Shown here one piece after another: positions 20,201 through 31,700 of a stretch of DNA of 64,000 nucleotides; position 1 is the stretch's first letter, and every line of letters begins with the position of its first letter. The notes under the pieces are model-generated. The model did no database searches. It saw only the letters and a list, made by a program, of their open reading frames with translations, and was not told where the DNA came from. The stretch lies in NCBI GenBank assembly GCA_963971405.1, contig OZ020485.1, positions 31,267,921 through 31,331,920 of the forward strand, in the 5' to 3' direction. This DNA comes from Psococerastis gibbosa. Taxonomy: Eukaryota > Arthropoda > Insecta > Psocodea > Psocidae. Made by a program: the position numbers and the translations under genes.

Positions 20201-23200
20201 ATAATAACCAAATATTAAGATTTATTTCACCTTGAAGGAGGAGACTGATCCAAATAAATGGCTTTATGATTAATTTACATATATAGTATATACAATATAA
20301 TACAATATCAACACATTATTACCCTAATCACATCTTGCAGCCGCTCCCTCCCTCCCTCTCTCTTCTTCTTCTTCTCAACCGTCTTAAGTCGCCTGGGAAT
20401 TGCCCTCTAATGCGGGTATTCCACCGACGTCAATAGTGATTATTGGTAGCAGACATTAAAGACAGTATAAAAATGTCTTCTACCACGTCAATATCAGCAT
20501 TATTTTGACTATTGACGTCGGTGGAATACCCGCCTCAGTAGGCCGTTACAAGTCTTTTATCACTTCAGGGAGCCTATCCATCAGTAGTCTAAAAGGCATG
20601 TAACTAGGGCTCTGATTGGCTAATAATGACCCACAATTTATGACAGCAGGTATAACTACACTGGTACACACGTGTATTGCCTATAGACCTAGCTGTCCAG
20701 AGTGAATCATTATCATGCATTGAGGACAATTGGTCAGTACAAATTACAGTTGCATGGTTAATTAAAACATGCTAGAGGGAAACCTACACCATATATATTT
20801 TTATTTTAATAGGTGAAATATTGGATAACATTCAACGAGCCTCTGGAGACTTGCAAGACTTCGTACGGGCAAGACGGAGGTGCCCCGGCTATTAACATGT
20901 CAGGTGTTGCTGAATACCTTTGCACGCATACCCTCATTCATGCCCATGCTCGAGCTTACCACGTATATAATGACACATTCCGCGCTCAACAAAATGGTAA
21001 GCATTTCATATCTTTATGGAAAATTATCCAGCAACATTTTGTTGATCCCAGAAACGTTCACCAGAAATTTCTGTAGCATACAGTTCGTATGTATACTTGT
21101 TACTTTAGCTTATAGGATCCCATAAACGCACCAGTTTTCTATCAAACCGAGCATTGTATATTTGTATTGGAAAACAAGTTCAGACTTTGTCTTTATGCAT
21201 TTTTTTATCTACTGGTAAAGGTTAATGGCAATGGTGTAATACTATTTAACAAAGGGTTAGTTGGACTTGCAATGCCTGCTGTATTAATAGTCATTAGAGG
21301 CATGAGCCTTTAGCAATGATCAATTAGGGCGCAGGCCATTGTTAGAGGAAGGGGCTGCCTCTAATAACTATTAACACAACAGGCAATGTAAGTCAAACTA
21401 ACCCTTTGTTAAATGGATTTTTTACTTATAGGAACAGTGCTTTACAGAATTCAAATTTTTATTATAATGATTTAAGTTAAATTTTATTTATTTAGGCTAT
21501 GAAAGTGAACAGTGCTTACATTTCACCAGTAACTCCGAGTCGAGTACCTATACAAGTTATGATTACATAGCAGCCTCTCTTTCTGAAAGTTTTCCCATGT
21601 GGGGGGGGGGGGATATGGAATGGTATTATACCCCCCCCCCCCCAAGGGGTGTCTGAAACACTGTTTTACTTGGTAGGCGTTGGTGTCGCATTTAATATAT
21701 TATTATATAATATTGACCCATAATGTTTACAGGGTCGGTTGGTATCACGTTGAGTAGCGACTGGTTTGAACCAAGCACAGACAGTCAAGCCGACAAAAAT
21801 GCGTCTGAAACCGTCTTATCCTTCCAGGTTTGTTGCTTACGTATCCTTTGCGCAATAAACTAATCACCCATACCTACAAGGAAACCTACCATAATTAATA
21901 CTTAGCTATAATTGCATTTCGTTAAATCTAATTATTATTTTTAAATCTCCGTATGTAAAAACATAAATTCATGTTGACCCCTCCACAAAAATATGGCTGT
22001 GTTCACCCCTGATCTCGATCTATGGTATATGCAAGACAACTTCGGATGTTCTTATGGAAAACCCAATTAAAGTTATTCAACATAATATTTCAGATCGGTT
22101 GGTATGCAGACCCTATATTCAGCCGTGAAGGAGACTACCCACCTGTAATGAGAAACCAGGTGGATGAAAATAGCGCTGCAGAGGGACGTCCCAGGTCTCG
22201 TCTCCCAAAGTTCAGCCCTGAAAATATCAAATATATTCGTGGTAAGCTTAATAGAATTAGAATAAATAAAGAAAATAAGCATTAGCCAATTTTCAACTCT
22301 TCGTGAATAATTCTAAAAATTAGTAACTTAGTTATCTGGGCACAACAGTGAACCAGGGAGGCGAGCTGCAGACTGAAATAAGAAACCGAGTCCAAAAGAC
22401 TACAGCACTACAGACTATTTCACTGCCTGTATATGCAACCTCTTTTTCGGCAAGAGAGAAGTCGAATGCAAGACTAAGACCAGAGTCCAACAAGCCATCT
22501 TGGAGCCGATTCTCCTCTATGGAAGCGAAAGTTGTACACCTACAACAAGCGACCTGGGTAAAATAAACGCGACTCAGAGGAAGTGCCTAGGACGGATTGC
22601 TGTTCGAACAAGGTGGGACCGAATCCGAAATGACCGCATCAGACAAGACCTGCAAGTTTACTCCATAGAGAATAGAATGGAGAACAAGCAGCTGCAATGG
22701 TACGGCCACGTCCAAATAATGGACGGGAATAGGACCGCCCGGAGGATGGCGGAGCAAGAGGGAAAAAAATGGCCGAGCGGCCGATGAGTGACCCCCCCCC
22801 CCCACGCTGCGCACGTGGCACTAAGGGGGAAAAGGAAGAAGAAGTAACTTAGTTACCTACCAATGCCGCCACCACTCATTAAAATTAATCATTATGTTGT
22901 TCTTTATGTTGTCTTTTTAGGCGCCCATTCCACCGACCGGCTAGGGCTATTTACCAAAACGGTGACGTGGTAGCAGACATTCAAGACTTAAGTGGCGTTT
23001 CCATCGACCTCTCATTGCAGAATGCAAATGACATTGACGGAAATTATAATTTTTCTTTTTATAGAAATCTATTTAAAATGTTTGTACTTAACATATCCCA
23101 TGACGCCATTTTTTAATTTTAGTTTGTTTGTTTGTGATTTTACTGTATGCTCATTGATCAATTTTAACTATGGCATAGAGGAAAATAAACATTTCCGTCA

Positions 23201-24685
23201 ATTCTGCAATGCGAGGTCGGTGGAAACCCCGCCTAAGTCTTGAATGTCTGCTACCACGTCATCGTTTTTGTAAATAGCCCTAGCCGGTCGGTGGAATGGG
23301 CGCCTTAGGGGTGATCAAATTGCTAATATTTTTTAATGATTATTTGCAGGGACATTTGATTTTTATGGAGTGAACCACTATACAAGCTTTTATGCTTCTG
23401 TAGCTGACCCTCCTCAAGGTGTCAATCCATCCTGGGACAGGGATCAGAGGGTAAATCTGGTCCAGGACCCAGCCTGGCCTGGGGGTGCGTCGTCTTGGCT
23501 TAAGGTGCGTACTGTACTACGCACAGTGGGTATTTTCTCCAAATAATTTAATTAAGTATCCTCTAAGGAAATATCGTATTGTAAATTTTCAAATTCAGCT
23601 TTTACCATATTATTCAGCTTTTAGCATATATAATCAAGAGATGTTTTAAAATTTTAGGTCGTCCCTTGGGGTATACGCAGTCTACTGAATTATTTGAAAA
23701 ATAAATACAACAACCCTAAGATATTCATTACTGAAAACGGCTACTCGGACCGAGGAGGTATTGAAGACGACGATCGCATTGACTACCACAGCGTAAGTTT
23801 TAATATTATTTTAATGTTATTTTTAAAAGGATAATCGCGTACTAACAATTTAATGAATGTATCCTCTTAACCTCTTTAATAGGTACTTGTGTCAAGTTAC
23901 GACTTACGATACGTCTCCGATTGCAACGAGTGTAGAGACTCGCACAAGTACAACCACGCTACCACCTGGCCCCCGAAGTCGCAAGTACTCGGCTACGTCG
24001 CATTTTTTTTAAAGATAGGTTATTCTTTAGGGAATTCAGGTGTTCGGAACACTTTATTTTACCTACTGACCTTAACTGATATCTGGTATTTTCATAACTT
24101 GCAGAGTTACATGCAAGAAATCATAAAAGCTGTCAGGGAAGATGGTTGCAATGTTTTAGGGTATACTGGATGGAGTTTACTGGATAATTTTGAATGGCGC
24201 CGTGGCTACACGTAAGTCAGTTACTTAGTGTAGTACGAGATAAGCGAAATGTATATAAATACGAAATATATAATATATAACAGTCAACTGTTTACATCCT
24301 ACTGTATAGGGCTGTAGGTACCGTTAGAAATGATTCTGCACCTACTGCTATGATTTTTCTTCATATGCCTACTTCGCTAATAAAATTACCAGTAACGAAA
24401 TTTAACTCTAGGACTACTATTTATCATGAAACTACTCATATTATCTGTCTAGGTACATATACTAATTTATAAATAGGAAAGCATGTAAGGGTTCACTCGT
24501 ACCGGGTTTTTGATGTTTTTCTTAACCTTTTCAGGGAAAAATTTGGAGTGATTGTAGTGGATTTCAATAGCTCTAACAGAACCCGCACTCCGAAGAAATC
24601 AGCGTCATGGTTCCGAGACTTAATTTCAACTCAAGTTTTACCATCAAAATCCACAAATGGCAAATGGGAGTTTTCTCCGCTGTAA
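17261..24685 (+). CDS. GH1 beta-glucosidase / myrosinase-like, paralog B
   Basis: Secreted retaining beta-glucosidase of family GH1. Exons: 17261-17393, 17678-17811, 18932-19066, 19721-19843, 20813-20996, 21733-21827, 22094-22241, 23350-23504, 23658-23792, 24105-24211, 24535-24685. The sum is 1500 nt, 499 aa. The start is the ATG opening [13 protein letters not shown], a signal peptide probably cut after VQA; a second Met at residue 3 is possible. Seen: [15 protein letters not shown], acid/base Glu184 in WITFNEP, nucleophile Glu395 in FITENGYSD, and NFEW. It differs from A and C in the loop after exon 5, reading LSSDWFEP where the others have LNGGW, next to the aglycone side, so substrate preference may differ (inference). 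The first donor is GTTCGT, weaker than usual. Introns hold two SINEs, foldbacks, a non-LTR retrotransposon 3' fragment and a PIF-type MITE. Same orientation as C, whose start lies 1.9 kb downstream. Confidence 0.95.
17885..18082 (-). mobile_element. tRNA-derived SINE, GH1-B intron 2
   Basis: About 195 bp with A box, B box GGTTCGAGTCC and a conserved body with GCTTGTAATGCATGC and AGGTTGGCTTCGTAAT-like tail. Confidence 0.8.
18342..18543 (-). mobile_element. tRNA-derived SINE, second copy in GH1-B intron 2
   Basis: Same family as 17885-18082, same orientation, about 260 bp further on. Its B box has one change (GGTTCCAGTCC). Confidence 0.8.
18556..18860 (-). repeat. Dispersed repeat family D, GH1-B intron 2
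   Basis: Inverted copy of the family, carrying TTATAGTGGATTCCGAACCA and GGACAAGTCCTACCATGTTT; preceded by a short TAG repeat. Confidence 0.65.
19205..19470. repeat. Dispersed repeat family G, GH1-B intron 3
   Basis: Inverted-repeat-like segment with TTTTGATATGGA, GATTGGCCATAATTATTGAA and the inverse CTGTGGCCAATTGGTG. Related to 60690-61040, and by pieces to 37460-37560 and 48880-49000. Confidence 0.5.
20412..20534. mobile_element. Short PIF-type MITE, GH1-B intron 4
   Basis: About 123 bp; arms GCGGGTATTCCACCGACGTC; contains GGTAGCAGACATT. The target duplication is not clear. Confidence 0.75.
21244..21414. repeat. Foldback MITE, GH1-B intron 5
   Basis: 171 bp; arms of about 60 bp starting ATTTAACAAAGGGTTAGTT, nearly perfect inverted copies. 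Confidence 0.8.
22325..22845 (+). pseudogene. Non-LTR retrotransposon 3' fragment, GH1-B intron 7
   Basis: Encodes the region after the RT active site: [16 protein letters not shown], then after a frameshift LLYGSES, a [16 protein letters not shown] stretch, [11 protein letters not shown] and [19 protein letters not shown]. Ends in poly-C and a GAAGAA tail. 5'-truncated, as usual for LINE copies. Confidence 0.85.
22920..23304. mobile_element. PIF/Harbinger-like MITE copy 2 (GH1-B intron 7)
   Basis: 385 bp, TIR GGCGCCCATTCCACCGACC, TTA on both sides. Its right end is about 45 bp before exon 8. Confidence 0.88.
23850..23995 (-). repeat. Dispersed repeat family E, GH1-B intron 9
   Basis: About 140 bp related to copies at 46430, 46870, 48115 and 53255; core AACCTCTT...AGTTACGACnnnnGTCTCCGA and GACTCGCACAAGTACAA. 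Lies just 13 bp short of nothing coding; exon 10 begins at 24105. Confidence 0.6.
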
Positions 24686-24815
24686 AAATTGTATCTACCA
24701 AAAAATTATAAGAACTGCCATACAATGGATGGTAATTTGCCAATTTGTGGTTTCATTTACATTGTCATGAGATAACTATATTTATTAAGTTAGTAGCCAG
24801 CGAATAATACGATAC

Positions 24816-24821
24816 AATAAA
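24816..24821 (+). terminator. Poly(A) signal of GH1-B
   Basis: AATAAA 131 bases after the stop codon, in an otherwise AT-rich 3' region. Confidence 0.6.
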
Positions 24822-26477
24822 GTCTATGTAGTCTAATACCATTATCGTGTAATGTTTTTAGGAAAAAATCTAGAAGAAGATGTTTCTGCTGTAATTTCAT
24901 GATCTTCGAAGTTTTCAGGTCTTTGTTTGAACCAATTTTTTAGTCGGTTCATCGTGATAAACCACTAATCCATTGAGGAATTTTCTTTTGGATCTTTTTC
25001 CTGAAAACATGCCATATTTGTAGAACCAAAAACTTAAAAAGCAAGAAAAATACGTTTAGAAATTCTATGAGAAATATCTTGAGCTAATAATTAGCCACAG
25101 ATAGGCCTATAGATGTTATAATGTTATATTATATTATATTATATGTTATGTTATATTATAATGTTATATTTAGGCCAATGATTATATACTTATGTAGCCT
25201 ACTCATATTGTATAGTTTTACCTATGTACGTATAATATAATTAAGGGAATTTTAACAAAATTATCAAAAAAAATTACTACCACTAGAAAAACCACTTGGA
25301 CCTCAAGATGAGGTCAACATCTTTAGTTAGGTAGGTACCGACTTTGCAAAAAAAAATTTGGGGTGCTCGGACATTTATCTATTTATCTGTATCAAATTAT
25401 AGGGATCTGTCCTATCGTATAATCTTGTTTTGATGAGCCGGTTAAATTGGTTGGATTAGCGGACTATTTTCCTTACGAACATGAGTTGTAATCTACAATA
25501 TATAATTTGTTAGATAATAAAAATATAATATATTCGTATACATAATGAAATATTAAAAATAAATGTTATAATAAAATATAATAATGTTATATATTACAAT
25601 ATATATACTGTATATATGCATATACAAACATGCGAAATTTGAAAGAAGCCTAGATGAAGTATTTTAAAATAATGTATATTGTATTATACATGTACATCAC
25701 CATAATTGTTTCCGTATCCTATAGCAGTACAGAAATTTTGGATCATCAGCAGCCTGATCATGGCGATTATAATACCGGTATTTATTTAATCGCTGGTATT
25801 GAATAAATACCCTAGGATTATAACTGTAAACAAACAAATTTTGAATAGCACTTTCCATTATAAAATTATCTTGTTTAATTACCAGGGGATTAAATAAATA
25901 CCGGTATTATAACCGCCTCGATCAGGCTGCTGGAGTACAGTAGTAGTCTGCTGTGTCATGAATTTGATTCAAATTAGACTATATACGATAGTTAGGGGGT
26001 GCTCAGCCCCCTTCTCTTGCAAGGGGGGGTTCTTGAGCCCCATATAAGACGAATCCATTGCAGTTCAGTGGCATTACCCTTGAAAGTTGTATGATTATAG
26101 TGTAAGCTCAGTGGAAATTTCGACCCCAACCATGAGACTTGATTCTTCTGTTCCATTAGACCTATTGTAAAGAAAGTATCAGTTCATATTACACGATTCG
26201 TATAATTTAAAATTGCAGTAGGTACCGGTGATTTTTAAATTATTGTAATGAATTATTGCATATCCTATATATATAGTCCACCACTCCACCACATATCCTA
26301 ATATGGATATTAGGTACAGAGAAAATGTTTCATTTCTCAATGTTGAATCGTTAAACCGAAAATTAGAGGATGTAAAAAAGCTGAATCGTTGATCCCATCT
26401 CAAATATCAACAGAACTAGGCAGTAAATAAGATGTAGATAACTTGGATTAAATATTCTTAAACCCTTGACAACAGTC
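24822..26477. other. Intergenic region between GH1-B and GH1-C
   Basis: AT-rich spacer with no supported gene. It contains TTATA-type low complexity at 25110-25170, a foldback element at about 25748-25935, and the upstream region of GH1-C from about 26460. Confidence 0.5.
25748..25935. repeat. Foldback MITE family H, copy 1
   Basis: Arms CAGCAGCCTGATC and ATAATACCGGTATTTATTTA at both ends; centre with GCACTTTCCATTATAAAA. Confidence 0.75.
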
Positions 26478-26505
26478 GATAAGTTACACAAAAGGTGTGC
26501 CTTCT

Positions 26506-26521
26506 GATAACATTATAAAAG
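26506..26521 (+). promoter_or_regulatory. Core promoter of GH1-C: GATA motif plus TATA box
   Basis: GATAA at 26506-26510 is followed by TATAAAAG at 26514-26521, 55 bases before the ATG. A further GATAAG lies at 26478-26483. The string TGATAACATT next to the TATA box is also present beside the GH1-A TATA box. Confidence 0.55.
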
Positions 26522-26575
26522 CATGGGTAAGTCAAAAAATTAGTTGATTTCATTTGGTGGAGGTGTGCGCGTGCA

Positions 26576-28672
26576 ATGTCTCTGTGGGCCGCTTTAATTT
26601 TGGCGACTTGTGCCGCAGTGCAAGCCCAGACCAATCGCTTGCCTGACAACTTTTTGGTCGGTTTTGCAACTGCTTCATATCAAGTAGAAGGCGCTTGGAA
26701 CGAAGATGGTTTGTACCTTGTCGCCTACTTATCTGTCTATATGGAAAAAAACAATGCAGTACAGTTTATAACGTGCGATAGGTAATGCAGACTAAAATTT
26801 CTCTTGTGGATCTGACAGCTTATCTGTCGCCGATCTGTCCAATTTTTTTTTCTTGCACCCTATAGGGTGTGTTGATGTTACATAAGGATCACAGAAATGT
26901 GATTTGAATTTAAAATAACTCGAACTTCTCTGTTTGTCCATTCATTATGACAGGTAGGGTAGCTGTACCTAGGCTGTAGTACAGTCTTTAACTGGTCAGA
27001 CAGAATGGGCCGGAGGCTTGTAGGGGCCTGCCTATGTCGATGTTTAGACCGATCCAAGGCTGAATCCAGGAGTTTTTTTTTGGGGGGGGGGGGGCTGTGA
27101 CGACTGTGATCCTATTTAGTGTAAAGACAATTCTTGAGAAAGGTAATGGATTCATTGGCAGATTTAGCTTTGGTGCGGACATAGGCAGATGCGGACATGC
27201 CGACTAAATCATATTGTTACAATTACGAGGGTTTCGAAAAATTCGAATGTATAGAAATAGTCTTATTACCATCATCCCAAAGATGGGGCTCCGGGGGTCC
27301 CCCCGAGGGAAAAATTTTAAAATACATAAAAAGTCTGATTTCATGCATTAAACATCCGTAAATGTTAAGATTTTCCAAGTTACTGAGGAAGCCTTATTCG
27401 TATCACTGACAACAGGGGACCGGGGGTCTTCCCAGCTGAGATTGTTTGAAAAATATGCAGGGTGGGGTTAGGTAGACGTATTCATATCGCCAGTACCAGA
27501 TTTCTTTAGTTCTCAATATTTAATTAGGGGGTTGCCGGATTGCCAGATCATTTTTCGTTGGTATAAGGTACCTTCAATTCTCATATTCAGTTCATCAGAA
27601 ATCTCAGCAGTTATGTCATATAAATTTGCATTGCACTCTATTTGAACCGAATTGGAGATACCAATGCGATATACTGATTGATAGTGGAACTCGGTCAACT
27701 GCCCCCCCCCCCCGGAAAAATATTGAAATGGCGCCCTTGTGTGATCTTATTAATTACAATAGAACTTACTTATCATTGAGGGTGTTCAAAATACAGGAAA
27801 AGGAGAAAATGTATGGGACAGAGCCACACATACAAACCCAGACTTCGTTGATGACCGCAGCAATGGAGATGTCGCCACTGACCAATACCACAAATATCAG
27901 GAGGACGTCGACCTTCTCAAGCAGCTAGGGGTAAGTGGAATTAGGCCTAATAACGGTTTATTATATAATGAACTTCAAAGCACATACACCTATCTACAGG
28001 TGTTGCCCCTTCTTCTTCTTCTTCCCTCTTAGTGTCGCGTGCGCCGCTTGGGGGGGGGGGGGTCATTCCGAACCCATTTCCTGAACTCGCCCCGGTCGGA
28101 CGTTAACGCCTTGAGCTCGGCCATTGTTTTCCTTCTTGTTCCGGCGAGTTGTTCAATCCGTCCGTTTTCTAGATACAAAATATATTGTATGTTTTTAGCA
28201 CCTAAAGCAAACAATGCCCAATTAGCTCATAGGCTATTTTATTTTATTCTTTAGGACAATTGAGTGAAGAACACAAAACACACTTTTTTAATGGCTTTAT
28301 TAGTCAACGAACTCTTAGGATTTTATTTGGTTAATATTACAATTAGTTGTTATTGCAGGCTCAACTGTACAGATTCTCCTTGTCTTGGTCACGGATTCTA
28401 CCAGATGGGCAACTACCAAACATCAACCAAGACGGTGTCAACTACTACAATAACTTAATTAATGCCCTCCTTCAAAATGGTATCGAGCCAATGGTAAGCT
28501 AATGCCCGTTGTATTCCGTATTCTAATCGTATAGTTACCATCTTTATTTATTTTTATTATAATCTATTTTGTATTGCATGCAATATTATCTTTACTAGGT
28601 AGGTATCTATGTTTTGGAGTGTGCCAAGCAGAATACTGTACTGCAATTTGAATCTCTTTTTCATTTATTGCT

Positions 28673-28706
<34 letters not shown>

Positions 28707-31700
28707 CGGAAGCAGCAATAAATAAAGTGTACGATATATAGGTACTACAACAGGCACAGCTACAGTATCATATCTTCATTCTCCAAATAATACTAATTAT
28801 ATTTTAAGTTAGCTACATACAGTGACGTAACGATAGGTTTTCGAAAGGGATGCGGTATTTTATTTGGCGCTTTATTAACATAACTGGAAACAGGGAGGGA
28901 CGGGGGTCTCCCCCGGGGGAAATGTTTGGAATAAATAAATAAAAGTTATGGGGCTTTAAGTGGTTAGGTACCTCATTCGCTTAATGGGGCGCCCCTGGAC
29001 AAAAGAGAGCTCAGCCTCTCATAAGAGATTGTCCTTAGTATTAAATAGTTTTTGAAGTGAAAACTTCTTTAGCGGCGTTTAGCACTTTAGATGAGGGATA
29101 AAAAGGAGAATTAATTCAAAACCGCCTGATGAAACTAATGCAATCTAATTTAATTTTATTTTTATTCAGAGAAAGACCTCTCACAACGATAGAGAAATTA
29201 ATGTCAAAAAGTTTATAAACCAGCGTTATTGCATTTTGGCTAATGCCAGTATAAACCCCCATTCCGCAATGAAATGCAAATAATTACCGTATATTTTGGT
29301 ATTTTTATTTATAAATGTTAAATTAGTTTTAAATATTATAATTTTTTTTTGTTAAATAATATGCATGTTCACTGTTTTTGTCCGAATTGGCGCCCCTAGG
29401 CTATGTGGCGCCCGAGGCGGGCCGCTCCCCCACACCTCTCGTTACGCTCCTGCATAGGCCTACTCTTATTCCAAACGCATATGCTTTATCACCGCGAATC
29501 GTGATAGCGATAGCGTCTTAAACTTGATTGTGTATATTATATGTGTATCGGTTTTTTTTTTTTTTTTTAAATAAAAAGATGCAAGTTTGTCTTAGTCATC
29601 AACTTGTGAGAGGAATGATTGATTCAAAGCAGTAAGCGATGGCACACTGTCTTTGTGACAATTATAATGTCCTAATAGCTCAAACTTGTAGCGTAGTGGT
29701 ATGGACTCTGACTTTCACCCGAAAGGTTGTTGGTTCGAGTCCCACACTGGCTACATCTTCTGGTCATGCTTCGGAGGTCCCGGACCTTCCTAGTTGAGTG
29801 TAAGAGAGAGCTTTATAGCCCTAACTACGCTAGGTTGGCTTAGTAATAGAAACAACAAAAACTCCTTATTTATTTATTAACATAATTATCATCATATTTC
29901 TTTAATACTCACACTAAAGAACAAAGGAGTCATTCAGCAGAACTAAAAACGAGACATACCTAATTTATTCATTACGTGTTATTTTTGTCTTTTGAGTTTT
30001 GTGGGCCAGTAGTTGTATATGGTAGGCGATTTGCCGTAATATGAGAGATGATTTGTCATTTCATAATCTAAGCATTGATTCGTCTGAAGACTGATTTATA
30101 TAGTGGAACGTGATTATATGATAGAAATTGCGATGAATACCTACTGTAAATTACTGCTTTGCGTATATTGTAACTTGCCATGGAGAAACATCAGGTATAA
30201 TATATTGAACGGATTAGCCAACTAATTTTTTTTCAAAATGTCAATAGGTGACATTATATCATTGGGATCTACCTCAGCGCCTGCAGGATCTTGGGGGATG
30301 GCCGAATCCTCTATTAGCAGATTATTTTGAAGATTACGCTCGACTAGCATATTCGTTATTTGGAGATAGGGTACGTACCATATAGTATTATTCTGGAACT
30401 GTGTTATTTGAAATCGGACGTGATTTGCTTATTATCGTTGAGAAGATTAGGGGTGGGTGGCAGTGGCTATGCAGCATTATCAACTTTAGAACTTTGCAGG
30501 TCAAATATTGGATCACGTTCAATGAACCATTGGAAACCTGTAAATCTGGTTACGGTCAAGATGGTGGGGCACCAGCACTTAATATGCCTGGTATTGCTGA
30601 CTACCTGTGTACTCATACGCTCATCCAAGCACATGCCCGAGCCTATCATGTGTACAATGATACATTCCGCCCCCAGCAGAATGGTAAGATGGCAGCCAAA
30701 CAGCAAAGGCCAATATTTCGTTTAAAAGCATACAATAGTGTGGACTGAGTTAATAAGCCTAGATACTAGAGACTGCTCCACGCTCTAAGCTTTAAAAAAA
30801 AAAATAACTAAGCCTACAATCTGTATATTCCATTTCTTCTTCAAGTCACAGCCGTACAACGCGACGGCTGGCCGGCAGCAACCCTTCACAGCGATGTCTC
30901 CAATCGTTACGTCGCGATTTCTTGAGATAATATATAGCATTAATGGGTTGCTGGCTCCCTGGGTTGTCACTTTGGCCCTTTAATGTGGTAGATTCCCCTT
31001 GATCTCGGCATCCTATATGAAATATACACTATACTTCATATACAATATAATTTACCTTATTTATTCCAATCGGCATCTGACGAGATACCATACCTGGCTA
31101 ATAATATCGCCCTTAATATATAATGTATTATAAAAACTTGTATAGAGAAAGACTATCTATGGAATAGAGCAATAGAGAATTGAGCTATCATCTACCTGAT
31201 ATTCCGCTCGAAATGGTGGATTTTCATGTGAGATTCCATTGAAGTCGTAAATTGATAAATTTTAACAAAACATACGATTTACTTATTTATTTATGTTTAA
31301 TAATAAACTGTTTCGTGACTTCGTGTCATTTTTAGGACTTGTTGGAATCACATTGAATGGTGGTTGGGTTGAACCTAACAGCGACAGCCAAGCCGATCGA
31401 GATGCTGCTGAAACGGCCATGTCTTTCCAGGTTTGTAAGCCCAATCATCTAATTTTAGTTCTACCCTTACCCCTATTTCAGCCAATACCAACTAAGCTGT
31501 ATCATCTGAGAAAAAGGTTCAATTGGAAATTACAAGATTACAAGATGAGAGTGAAGTTTCTGTTATAATACATGATTATATGAAAAAAAAAACTATTGGA
31601 ACATTATATAAAATATTTAATGGAATGACCGAATGATAATAATATCATGCACACACTGTATACTGTGTAAATGATACTCGTAGCTTCTACATTCGGCTAT

